DNA from: Candidatus Latescibacterota bacterium
GTDB lineage: Bacteria > Latescibacterota > UBA2968 > UBA8231
Assembly (NCBI GenBank): GCA_022826515.1
Contig: JAJDUT010000046.1
Location: 12,682-76,681 of the forward strand
Reading direction: 5' to 3'
Length of the DNA: 64,000 nt
The position numbers were made by a program, and so were the translations under genes. Position 1 is the stretch's first letter. Every line of letters begins with the position of its first letter. The notes beneath the pieces were generated by a model. It worked only from the letters and a program-made list of their open reading frames with translations, made no database searches and was not told the DNA's origin. Shown one piece after another: positions 8,507 through 15,891 of the stretch.

Positions 8507-9381
8507 CAGTCTATATACTTTCCGTAAAGTGCGCGGAGCCGCTCCTTCGCCTCTAAGGGAATCACCGCTGGGTCAGTGATGATGGCGCGTTCAGCAGCGC
8601 GCAAACAAGGACAAGCAGATTCGCTCGGCAGGCGCGTGGCTACCTCGGCGACGATCTGCACGGCCAAAGCACTGTTAGCCCGCAGCACCGCTAGCACTTG
8701 CTCGATGCTCACATCTTCTTCCTCCTCGTGCCAGCAGTCGTAGTCCGTGCCCGTCGCCAGCAGTGCGTAACACATTTCCGCTTCGCGTGCCAGCTTGGCC
8801 TCGGGCAGCGCAGTCATGCCGATCACAGCCGCGCCCACGGCGTTGCGATAGAAATGCGACTCAGCGCGAGTGGAAAAGGCCGGCCCCTCCATGCAGAGGT
8901 ACGTGCCGCCCGCGTGGACATTGGCACCTGCCGCCTGTGCCGCAGCGATGACCTCACCTCGCAACGTCTCGCAGAACGGATCGGCAAACATCACGTGGCC
9001 GACGATCCCGTCGCCGAAAAACGTCGATGGGCGTTGTCCGCGCGTGCGGTCGAAAATCTGGTCGGGCACAATCATGTCTCCAGGCCGGATGTCCTCCTGC
9101 ATGATGCCGCAGGCGCTAATGGCCAAAACGTGGTTCACACCTAGTTGCTTGAGCGCGTGGATATTGGCGCGCGAGGGCACTTCGCTCGGCAGCAGCCGAT
9201 GCCCTCGGCCATGTCGCGGCAGGAAATGCACCGTGCGTCCGCCGACCCGCGTCTCGACAATGGCGTCCGAAGGCTCGCCAAAAGGCGTATCTAGCCGATG
9301 CTCGGCGACCGTTTCGACCCCTTCTATGTGGTACAACCCCGACCCGCCAATGACGCCTAAAACTACGGATTGACTCATCAT
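8506..9381 (-). CDS. mtnP: S-methyl-5'-thioadenosine phosphorylase
   Basis: This is a 291-residue purine nucleoside phosphorylase of the MTA type; it splits methylthioadenosine to adenine and methylthioribose 1-phosphate in methionine salvage. Visible motifs are IGGSGLY (phosphate site), RHGRGH, SACGIMQEDIRPGDMIVPDQ, MEGPAFSTRAES, and IGMTALPEAKLAREAEMCYA followed by GTDYDCWH. The two Asp of TDYD specify 6-aminopurines, favouring MTA over guanosine-type substrates. An AGGAG site precedes two adjacent ATG codons. It leads the operon with the Gfo/Idh/MocA and enolase-superfamily genes, an unusual partnership. Confidence 0.92.
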   Translation of the reverse strand: MMSQSVVLGVIGGSGLYHIEGVETVAEHRLDTPFGEPSDAIVETRVGGRTVHFLPRHGRGHRLLPSEVPSRANIHALKQLGVNHVLAISACGIMQEDIRPGDMIVPDQIFDRTRGQRPSTFFGDGIVGHVMFADPFCETLRGEVIAAAQAAGANVHAGGTYLCMEGPAFSTRAESHFYRNAVGAAVIGMTALPEAKLAREAEMCYALLATGTDYDCWHEEEEDVSIEQVLAVLRANSALAVQIVAEVATRLPSESACPCLRAAERAIITDPAVIPLEAKERLRALYGKYID

Positions 9382-9454
9382 CGTCTCCTGTGAGAATGCA
9401 AGTGCCTGGTATAGTAATGCGGCATGATTTGAACAATTCGACCGGTGTATCTCA

Positions 9455-9484
9455 TTCTGCGTCTATCTGCGTCCATCTGCGGAT
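9455..9484. repeat. Short dispersed repeat, copy 1
   Basis: The last 20 bases (9465-9484, ATCTGCGTCCATCTGCGGAT) match 46230-46249 at 19 of 20 positions, with further similarity upstream. Both copies are intergenic and internally repetitive (ATCTGCG units). This copy lies in the divergent space between mtnP and the helicase gene. I see no gene or known riboswitch in this 153-base gap. Confidence 0.5.
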
Positions 9485-9534
9485 CGCCTTGTAAATGATG
9501 TAGGATTGCTATAGCGCCCCTATATTATAACACC

Positions 9535-11910
9535 ATGCCCCCACGCCTGCTCAAAACCTCGGTCCGCGAACTCGTTGGCTTCGTGCTGCGCTCCGGCGAT
9601 CTGGTTTTCGGTGGATTTTCCCGTCCAGATCGCTTAGTGGAAGGCACTCGCGGCCACCAGAAGATCCAGCGCGCCCGCCCCGCCGACTATCAGGCGGAAG
9701 TGCCCATCTCCTACTTAGTCGAAACCGACGATATTGCCCTCGAAATAAGCGGCCGCATCGACGGCCTACTCGTCGAAGACGACGTCGTACTCATCGAGGA
9801 AATCAAGACCACCGAAGCTGATCTCAACGAGATCCCTGAAAACCCGGCGCATTGGGCACAAGCCAAGCTCTACGCCTTCATGGTCGCCGAGCAAAGTGGT
9901 CTCGACGCCATCGACATCCAGCTAACCTATCTTCAATTAGATACCTACGAACACCGCGAGGACCGCCGCACCTTTGCGTCCGACGAACTGGCGGCGTTTT
10001 GCGCCGATCTCATCGAGCGCTACCTGCATTGGGCGCGCATCTACCAACAGTGGTGCGCCGAACGCGACCTTTCGCTTGAAGTGCTCAAATTCCCCTTCGC
10101 CGAGTACCGGCCCGGCCAACGCGATCTGGCCGCAGCCACCTATCGCACCATCGACGGCCGCGGTCGCGCCTTCGCCCAAGCGCCCACTGGCATCGGCAAG
10201 ACCATCTCGACTCTGTTCCCCGCGGCTAAGGCCCTCGGCTTGGGTCATACTGAAAAAATCTTCTACCTGACGGCTAAGACCAGCGGGCGCAGAATCGCCG
10301 AAAAGGCCATCGACGATCTGCGCGGCGGGGACGCACGCCTCAAGAGTCTAACGCTGACGGCCCGCGACAAGATCTGCTTCAAACCCAACGGCGGCAGCAC
10401 CTGCGACCCCGATCAATGCGAGTTCGCCCGCGGCTATTACGACCGCATCAACGACGCGCTTGAAGACATCTTTACCCACGACGCCTTCACCCGGACTCTC
10501 ATCGAAGAATGTGCGCAAAAGCACACCGTCTGCCCCTTTGAATTTTCGCTCGATCTCGCGCTGTGGTCCGACATCATCATCTGCGATTACAACTACGTCT
10601 TTGATCCACGCGCCTTCCTCAAGCGCTTCTTCCAAGACACCAGAGGGCAATACGCCTTTCTGATTGACGAGGCGCACAATCTCGTCGATCGGGCGCGCGA
10701 GATGTTTTCAGCCGATCTGTGCAAGTCCGAAATCTCTGGGCTCAAGCGCTTAGTCGGCAAGACGCATCCCGACTTGAGCAAACAACTCGACGCCCTCAAC
10801 CGCTACTTTGCCAAGCTCGGCAAGAAGGTCGAGCAAGAAGGCGACGGCGAGTGCTGGATCAGCCCGCAGCTATCGCCGGACCTGATGGCGCTGGTTCACA
10901 ATGTCCTCCGCGCTGCCGAGAAGGTCCTAGAGCAGGGCGCGGCCTTGCCCTTTTGGGACGAATTGATCGAGTGCTACTTCCGGTTGCTGGGCTTTGAGCG
11001 CATCGGCGAGCTGTTCGACGAACACTACACCACATACACCGAAAAACAAGGGCGGGATATTCGCTTCCGGCTTTTCTGTCTCGACCCAGCGCACAATATC
11101 CGCCAAGCCCTAGAACGCGGCTGCGCGGCCGTATTTTTCTCGGCCACGCTCTCGCCGCTAGCATACTTCCGCGACCTGCTCGGCGGCGAGGAGGAAGATA
11201 CCTTGTTGAGCCTTGGTTCGCCCTTCCCGCCCGAGCACCTGCGCCTGCTGCTGGCCGACCACATTGAGACCACGTACAAAAAGCGCGGCGAGAGCTACGA
11301 CGACATCGCCGAGTCCATCGCCGCCCTCGTCAGCCAGCGCGCGGGCAACTACCTCGCCTTTTTTCCCTCGTACAAATACATGGAGGAGGTAGCCACGCGC
11401 TTTGCCGAAGCGCACCCGGACATCGACCTGCTCGTCCAAGAAAGCGGCATGTCCGACCGCCAGCGCGAGGCGTTTCTCTCCGCATTCGACGCGGAGCCAT
11501 TGCAGGCCGAACAGTACACAGTGGGTTTCGCCGTGATGGGCGGCGTCTTCGGCGAGGCAATCGATCTAGTCGGCGAACGGCTAGTCGGTGCAGTAGTTGT
11601 CGGTGTTGGCCTGCCGCAACTGTGCCTAGAGCGCGACCTGATCCGCCACTATTTCGACGAGCGCGAGATCCCCGGCTTTGCGTATGCTTACGTTTATCCG
11701 GGCATGAACCGCGTGTTGCAGGCCGCCGGCCGCGTCATCCGCACCGCCAGCGACCGCGGCGCAATCCTCCTCGTCGATCGCCGCTTTGCACAAAGCCGCT
11801 ACCGCCAACTTTTTCCCTCCTCTTGGCACCCAGTGCATTCCGTCCGCAACCCCGCCCATATCGCCCAATCGCTGGCCGATTTCTGGCACCATGACCCTAC
11901 GCGCACTTAG
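9535..11910 (+). CDS. PD-(D/E)XK nuclease - DinG/XPD-type iron-sulfur DNA helicase fusion
   Basis: This is a 791-residue protein. Residues 1-165 form a RecB/Cas4-like nuclease domain: SGRIDGLL supplies the Asp, VLIEEIKTT the ExK, and QAKLYAF the QxxxY motif. From about 185 a superfamily 2 helicase follows: motif Q-like YRPGQRDLA, Walker A QAPTGIGKTIS, an iron-sulfur domain with cysteines in KICFKPNGGSTCDPDQCEFA and TVCPFEF, the DEAH box in LIDEAHNL, FFSATLSP, and the C-terminal motif VLQAAGRVIRT. Members unwind DNA 5' to 3'. The last 20 bases overlap modA. It is probably a DNA repair factor rather than an operon partner of molybdate uptake. Confidence 0.88.
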   Translation: MPPRLLKTSVRELVGFVLRSGDLVFGGFSRPDRLVEGTRGHQKIQRARPADYQAEVPISYLVETDDIALEISGRIDGLLVEDDVVLIEEIKTTEADLNEIPENPAHWAQAKLYAFMVAEQSGLDAIDIQLTYLQLDTYEHREDRRTFASDELAAFCADLIERYLHWARIYQQWCAERDLSLEVLKFPFAEYRPGQRDLAAATYRTIDGRGRAFAQAPTGIGKTISTLFPAAKALGLGHTEKIFYLTAKTSGRRIAEKAIDDLRGGDARLKSLTLTARDKICFKPNGGSTCDPDQCEFARGYYDRINDALEDIFTHDAFTRTLIEECAQKHTVCPFEFSLDLALWSDIIICDYNYVFDPRAFLKRFFQDTRGQYAFLIDEAHNLVDRAREMFSADLCKSEISGLKRLVGKTHPDLSKQLDALNRYFAKLGKKVEQEGDGECWISPQLSPDLMALVHNVLRAAEKVLEQGAALPFWDELIECYFRLLGFERIGELFDEHYTTYTEKQGRDIRFRLFCLDPAHNIRQALERGCAAVFFSATLSPLAYFRDLLGGEEEDTLLSLGSPFPPEHLRLLLADHIETTYKKRGESYDDIAESIAALVSQRAGNYLAFFPSYKYMEEVATRFAEAHPDIDLLVQESGMSDRQREAFLSAFDAEPLQAEQYTVGFAVMGGVFGEAIDLVGERLVGAVVVGVGLPQLCLERDLIRHYFDEREIPGFAYAYVYPGMNRVLQAAGRVIRTASDRGAILLVDRRFAQSRYRQLFPSSWHPVHSVRNPAHIAQSLADFWHHDPTRT

Positions 11911-12640
11911 CATCCTACTGCTCTTGCTCTACCCTGCGCTAGCAACGGCCCAAAGCGTGTTCGCCGCCGCCAGCTTGAACTCTGCACTCTCAGAGCTAGC
12001 CACGCACTACGAGGGGATGCACCTGTCCGTCGCCAGTTCTTCTACCTTGGCCAAACAAATTGCCGCCGGAGCGCCAGCCGACATTTACTTTTCCGCCAAT
12101 GCCGAGTGGATGGACTATCTCCAAGCGCACCAGCACATCGAGCAAGACACCCGCGTCGATCTCCTCGGCAACGCCCTCGTGGTCATTGCACCCAAGGAAG
12201 CGCCCTTCACCATCCGCTTTGCAAGGGACTTCGACTTTGCCAGTGCCTTCGCTGGCCGCTTGGCCCTCGGCGACCCCGATCACGTCCCGGCCGGCCAGTA
12301 CGCCCGCCAAGCCCTAGCGGCGTTGGGCTGGTGGCCGGTGCTCAAAAGCCGCATCGCACCCGCGCCCGACGTCCGCGCCGCCTTGGTGTACGTCGAGCGC
12401 GGAGAGTGCGCCGCTGGTTTAGTGTACGCCACCGACGCGGCCCAAAGCGACCGCGTAATAACCCTAGCGACCGTGCCAGATTCACTGCACCGCCCCATCG
12501 TCTATCCGGCGGCCATCGTCAAGGGCCGCGCCAGCACTCAGGTCCGCAGCCTGTTGGCGTTTTTTAGCTCGGATACGGCCGCCAGCATCTTCCGCAAACA
12601 CGGCTTTACCTTTTTGGGCGACCAACGTGTTCAGCGCTGA
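11891..12640 (+). CDS. modA: Molybdate ABC transporter substrate-binding protein
   Basis: This is a 249-residue periplasmic binding protein. The start chosen gives a signal peptide MTLRALSILLLLLYPALATA with cleavage before QSVFAAASL. FAAASLNSALSELA and VASSSTLAKQIAAGAPADIY carry the Ser residues that hydrogen-bond the oxyanion, and VGLxDPxHVPAGQYA-like LALGDPDHVPAGQYARQAL is typical of ModA. It starts inside the helicase 3' end and its stop overlaps modB by 14 bases, so translation is coupled. No molybdenum-cofactor riboswitch is visible. Confidence 0.92.
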   Translation: MTLRALSILLLLLYPALATAQSVFAAASLNSALSELATHYEGMHLSVASSSTLAKQIAAGAPADIYFSANAEWMDYLQAHQHIEQDTRVDLLGNALVVIAPKEAPFTIRFARDFDFASAFAGRLALGDPDHVPAGQYARQALAALGWWPVLKSRIAPAPDVRAALVYVERGECAAGLVYATDAAQSDRVITLATVPDSLHRPIVYPAAIVKGRASTQVRSLLAFFSSDTAASIFRKHGFTFLGDQRVQR

Positions 12641-13301
12641 GGAAGTGCAGGTCCTGTTGCTCTCGCTGCGCGTGGCCTTTTGCTGCGTGCTGCTTAGCCT
12701 GTTGCCAGCCGTGTTGCTGGGCTGGCTGCTGGCCCGGCGGGAGTTTCCGCTCAAGATCGCGCTCGACGGCCTCTGCCACCTGCCGCTGGTCCTGCCGCCG
12801 GTGGTCACCGGCTATCTGCTGCTGTTGCTCTTTGGCCGCCGCGGTCTGTTCGGCCCGGTGCTCGCGGCCTTCGACCTCCAGTTGGCCTTCGACTGGAAGG
12901 GCGCGGTGCTGGCCTCGGCCGTGGTCGGCTTTCCCCTGATGCTGCGCTCCGTGCGCCTCGGGATTGAGAGCGTGGATCCGCGCCTAGAGCGAGTCGCCCG
13001 CACCCTCGGGGCGGGTCCGGTGCGCACCTTCCTGACCGTGACCTTGCGCCTCGCCGCTCCCGGGCTGCTGGTCGGCTCGCTGTTGAGCTTTGCCCGCTCC
13101 TTGGGCGAGTTCGGCGCGACCATTATTTTTGCGGCCAACATTGCCGGGCAGACCCGCACCATTCCCTCGGCTATTTACACGTACCTCAACCAACCGGACG
13201 GGGAAAGCCGCGTCGTCGGACTAATCGCGATCTCGGTCGCGCTTTCGCTGTTGGCCCTCGTGGCTAGCGAGTGGTTGGCCCGTCGCCTGCGCTCGAACTA
13301 G
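12627..13301 (+). CDS. modB: Molybdate ABC transporter permease
   Basis: This is a 224-residue inner-membrane permease with five or so hydrophobic spans. The conserved cytoplasmic coupling loop is seen as VARTLGAGPVRTFLTVTLRL, the EAA-like motif that contacts the ATPase. LPLVLPPVVTGYLLLLLFG and SLGEFGATIIFAANI are characteristic of ModB/CysTW-type permeases. It overlaps modA and ends two bases before modC. Confidence 0.93.
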   Translation: MFSAEEVQVLLLSLRVAFCCVLLSLLPAVLLGWLLARREFPLKIALDGLCHLPLVLPPVVTGYLLLLLFGRRGLFGPVLAAFDLQLAFDWKGAVLASAVVGFPLMLRSVRLGIESVDPRLERVARTLGAGPVRTFLTVTLRLAAPGLLVGSLLSFARSLGEFGATIIFAANIAGQTRTIPSAIYTYLNQPDGESRVVGLIAISVALSLLALVASEWLARRLRSN

Positions 13302-13303
13302 CA

Positions 13304-14398
13304 ATGCTCAGCCTCCACGTCCAACGCCAACTAGGCCCCTTCGCACTCGACGTCGATATCGAATGCCATCACGCCGTCACCGCCATCTACGGCCCGTCGG
13401 GTGCGGGCAAAACCTCGCTGCTCAACGTGGTTGCCGGGCTAGTGCGGCCGGACGCCGGCGAAATATCCTTGGACGGCCAAACCCTCTTCTCCTCAACCCA
13501 GCACATCGATCTACCGCCCGAGCACCGCCGCATCGGCTACGTGTTTCAAGACGACTTGCTCTTTCCGCACCTGAGCACTGAGGAAAACCTGTGCTACGGT
13601 CGCGACCTGCTGCCAGCGGCAGCGCGCCGCTTTGCCTTGGACCAGATCGTCGATTTGCTCGAAATCGGCTCCCTGCTCAAGCGGCGACCGGGTCACCTGT
13701 CCGGCGGCGAACGCCAGCGCGTCGCCTTGGGTCGCGCCTTGCTCACTTCTCCGCGCCTCCTGCTGATGGACGAGCCGCTGGCCTCGCTCGATCAGGGCCT
13801 CAAAAACCGCATCATCCCCTACTTATGCCACGTCCGCGACGCCCTCCAAATTCCCATTCTCTACGTCAGCCACTCGGTCGCCGAAATCCTCGAACTCACC
13901 AGCCAAGTAGTAGTCCTCGACCGCGGCCAAGTCGTAGCGCACGGCGACTTTTTTACCATCGCCGCCCACCCCCAAGTCCTGCCGCTAGTCGAAGAACACG
14001 GCTTTGAAAACGTCCTCGACGTAGAAATCGCAGCGACCGACGCAGAGCGGGGCGTCTGCGAGGTTCTGTGTCACGGTCAGCAGCTAAAAATCCCCTACTG
14101 TGAGCAACCTGTCGGCAGCCGCCTCTTCATCGGCATCCGCGCCGACGACATCGTCCTCGCCCGCCAGCACCCCACAGGGCTGAGCGTGCGCAACGCGTTG
14201 CAGGGGACCATCAGTGCAATTGCCGCTGTGGGAGGGAAACAGCTTATCTACGTGGATGTCGGGCGTCGGCTGGCCGCCAAGACGACCCCGGAAGCCATTG
14301 AGGAAATGCAGCTCGGCATTGGCGACCCAATCTACTGCCTCGTCAAAACCCATTCCATCCGCTTGGGACCGCAGTTGAACCGACCCGAAAAGCGTTGA
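13304..14398 (+). CDS. modC: Molybdate ABC transporter ATP-binding protein
   Basis: This is a 364-residue ATPase. Walker A is YGPSGAGKTSLLN, the ABC signature LSGGERQRVALGRALL, Walker B LLLMDEPLASLD, and the switch His lies in YVSHSVAE. After about residue 225 a regulatory domain follows whose last 65 or so residues (SVRNALQGTISAIAAVGGKQ) are a Mop/TOBE oxyanion-binding unit typical of ModC. The ATG two bases after modB is preferred over an in-frame GTG that lies inside modB. Confidence 0.93.
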   Translation: MLSLHVQRQLGPFALDVDIECHHAVTAIYGPSGAGKTSLLNVVAGLVRPDAGEISLDGQTLFSSTQHIDLPPEHRRIGYVFQDDLLFPHLSTEENLCYGRDLLPAAARRFALDQIVDLLEIGSLLKRRPGHLSGGERQRVALGRALLTSPRLLLMDEPLASLDQGLKNRIIPYLCHVRDALQIPILYVSHSVAEILELTSQVVVLDRGQVVAHGDFFTIAAHPQVLPLVEEHGFENVLDVEIAATDAERGVCEVLCHGQQLKIPYCEQPVGSRLFIGIRADDIVLARQHPTGLSVRNALQGTISAIAAVGGKQLIYVDVGRRLAAKTTPEAIEEMQLGIGDPIYCLVKTHSIRLGPQLNRPEKR

Positions 14399-14424
14399 CA
14401 CGGCAAATATCCGCCTTTTATACT
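14395..14424 (+). promoter_or_regulatory. Sigma-70-like promoter upstream of the cytidylate kinase-like gene
   Basis: A perfect TTGACA at 14395-14400 overlaps the modC stop codon. TATACT at 14419-14424 follows after 18 bases, a five-of-six match to the -10. It would start a transcript around 14431 with a leader of about 150 bases holding three palindromes before the next start codon. Confidence 0.55.
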
Positions 14425-14478
14425 CTTTACATGATGAGCACACGACACCTGATCTGAATGGGCGTTTTTTTTTGAATC

Positions 14479-14558
14479 GCGGGCCTCTGGCCCGCAGGCG
14501 GGTAGGATGCCCGCAATCCCAGCACCCTGCGTAGGGGCGGTTCGCGAACCGCCCCTAC
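14479..14558. repeat. Stacked palindromes ending in a 28-bp GTAGGGGCG-type palindrome
   Basis: Three dyads lie in tandem in the 181-base gap after modC. The first is GCGGGCC-TCT-GGCCCGC at 14479-14495. The second is GCGGG-seven bases-CCCGC from about 14499. The third, at 14531-14558, is a perfect 28-bp palindrome with outer arms GTAGGGGCG and CGCCCCTAC and centre GTTCGCGAAC. It is a member of the dispersed family also found at 15756, 18177 and 34743. A nine-T run at 14465-14473 precedes, not follows, the hairpins, so this is not a standard forward terminator. Confidence 0.75.
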
Positions 14559-14579
14559 TTCCAACCGAAGAGACTCGCC

Positions 14580-15260
14580 ATGAATGTCATCACGGTTGCC
14601 CGTCAGCTCGGCAGCTTTGGCGACTGGATCGCCGAGCAGTTGGCCGCCAAGCTAGACTACGAATTCATCGACCGCCGCCTCGTCGAAGAGATCGCCAGTA
14701 TCACCGACACCTCGGTCGAAGAGGTTGAGCGCTACGACGAAAAGGGGGAAGGCCGCCTCCGGTTCTTTCTCAAGAAATTGCTCGTGCCCGAAGTCGCCCC
14801 AGGGACTTTTCCCCTATCGGCTGCCGCGTACGCGCCCGAGTTTGGGCTCGAGTTTCCCCACATGCGCGAGCACGAAGTCAGCGAAGCAACGTACCTCGAC
14901 CGAGGCACGTACCAGCTACTCATCACGACCCTCGTGCAGGATTTCGGCCAAAGCGGCAAGGCCGTCGTCGTCGGCCGGGCCAGCCAAGTCATCCTCGCCG
15001 ATTTCCCCAATGCCTGCCACGTCAAAATCATCGCCCCGCTCGAAACGCGGATTGAACGATTGATGCAAAACCGCGACATGGATCGCGAGCAAGCGCAGAA
15101 ACTCATCGAGCAACACGACCAATGGCGTCAGAGCTACCTGCGCAACTTCCACCGAGCCGACTGGAACGACCCCCTGCTCTACGACCTGACGATCAACACC
15201 GGCAAAATAGATCGAGAGGACGCCGTCGATCTGCTCGCCGGGTTCTTAGCCGAGTCTTAA
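14580..15260 (+). CDS. Cytidylate kinase-like family protein
   Basis: This is a 226-residue P-loop protein of the cytidylate kinase-like family. The N-terminus MNVITVARQLGSFGDWIAEQ replaces the usual GxxGxGKS with the family's xxRQxGSxG loop. YEFIDRRLVEEIA forms the next conserved block, GKAVVVGRASQVIL gives the GRG-like segment, and ETRIERLMQNRDMDREQAQKLI gives the lid with its arginines. The small-molecule or protein substrate of this family is not settled. It sits behind a strong promoter and a structured leader and is followed after 42 bases by a small coiled-coil protein. Confidence 0.8.
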   Translation: MNVITVARQLGSFGDWIAEQLAAKLDYEFIDRRLVEEIASITDTSVEEVERYDEKGEGRLRFFLKKLLVPEVAPGTFPLSAAAYAPEFGLEFPHMREHEVSEATYLDRGTYQLLITTLVQDFGQSGKAVVVGRASQVILADFPNACHVKIIAPLETRIERLMQNRDMDREQAQKLIEQHDQWRQSYLRNFHRADWNDPLLYDLTINTGKIDREDAVDLLAGFLAES

Positions 15261-15302
15261 CCGCCGTTTTCAGGGCGCGGCACCAACCTCAGCGGAGACG
15301 CT

Positions 15303-15584
15303 ATGAACGAACCTATAACCCAAGCACAAGATCACGACCGCCGCCTTGGCCGGTTAGAAGGCATCGCCGAGCAGCTTACCGAGCAGTTGCGCGAACAAAA
15401 CCGCCAGACCAACGCCCGCTTTGATGCCGTAGAGCGCGCCATCGCCGAGCAAGGCCGCCGCTTTGACGTGTTCATGGACACGCTGCGGCAAGAGCACCGC
15501 CGCGACTTCCGCTGGCTAATCGGCATTCAGCTTACCACCCTGATCGCCCTCGGCACGCTGATTTTGTCGCGCTTGCCCAGCTAA
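15303..15584 (+). CDS. Small coiled-coil protein with C-terminal membrane helix
   Basis: This is a 93-residue protein. Residues 12-70 have a heptad pattern (LGRLEGIAEQLTEQLREQ, then FDAVERAIAEQGRRFDVFM) expected to form a coiled coil. Residues 70-90 (LIGIQLTTLIALGTLILSRL) form one membrane helix, so it is a tail-anchored protein. It resembles the 130-residue protein at 25652 in layout and in the repeated (N/T)xRFD units. The function is unknown. The clear ATG and a purine-rich upstream segment support translation. Confidence 0.65.
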   Translation: MNEPITQAQDHDRRLGRLEGIAEQLTEQLREQNRQTNARFDAVERAIAEQGRRFDVFMDTLRQEHRRDFRWLIGIQLTTLIALGTLILSRLPS

Positions 15585-15891
15585 GAAAATCAGCCAGCTC
15601 CCTCGTATAATCAGCCAGCAAAGGAGAACACCATGAGATTATTTACAGTCCTTCTCCCCGGCCTTCGCTGGGGCCGACTCTGCGGCTTCTTAGGGTCATT
15701 CCCGCGCAAGCGGGAATCCAGCCTTGTACGCGATGCGGATCCGGCGCGACATCCTGTAGGGGCGACCGATCGGTCACCCCTACGCGAATCCACGCCGCTG
15801 TACCCCCCCCCCACAAAATCAATATAAACAACATCTTAGATTTCTTCGAGCGCGGCGCATAGGCCGCGGTGCGCTCCGTTTAATCGCTGTC
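15585..15891. repeat. Gap with two dispersed repeats and an orphan ribosome site
   Basis: This 307-base gap holds an AAAGGAG site followed by ATG at 15633, which opens a 64-codon frame of repeat-derived sequence. ATTCCC-GCGCAAGC-GGGAAT at 15698-15717 fits the widespread 20-bp ATTCCC-N8-GGGAAT repeat. A 28-bp GTAGGGGCG-type palindrome lies at 15756-15783 with one arm mismatch, followed by a run of nine C at about 15804-15812. I see no convincing gene. The ATG may be the original start of the downstream surface protein, now separated by repeats. Confidence 0.5.

Noticed and set aside
11750..11891. Molybdenum-cofactor riboswitch before modA
   Set aside because: The upstream sequence is helicase coding sequence right up to and past the modA start.
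14465..14473. Nine-T run as modC terminator
   Set aside because: No stem precedes it on the plus strand; the hairpins lie after it.
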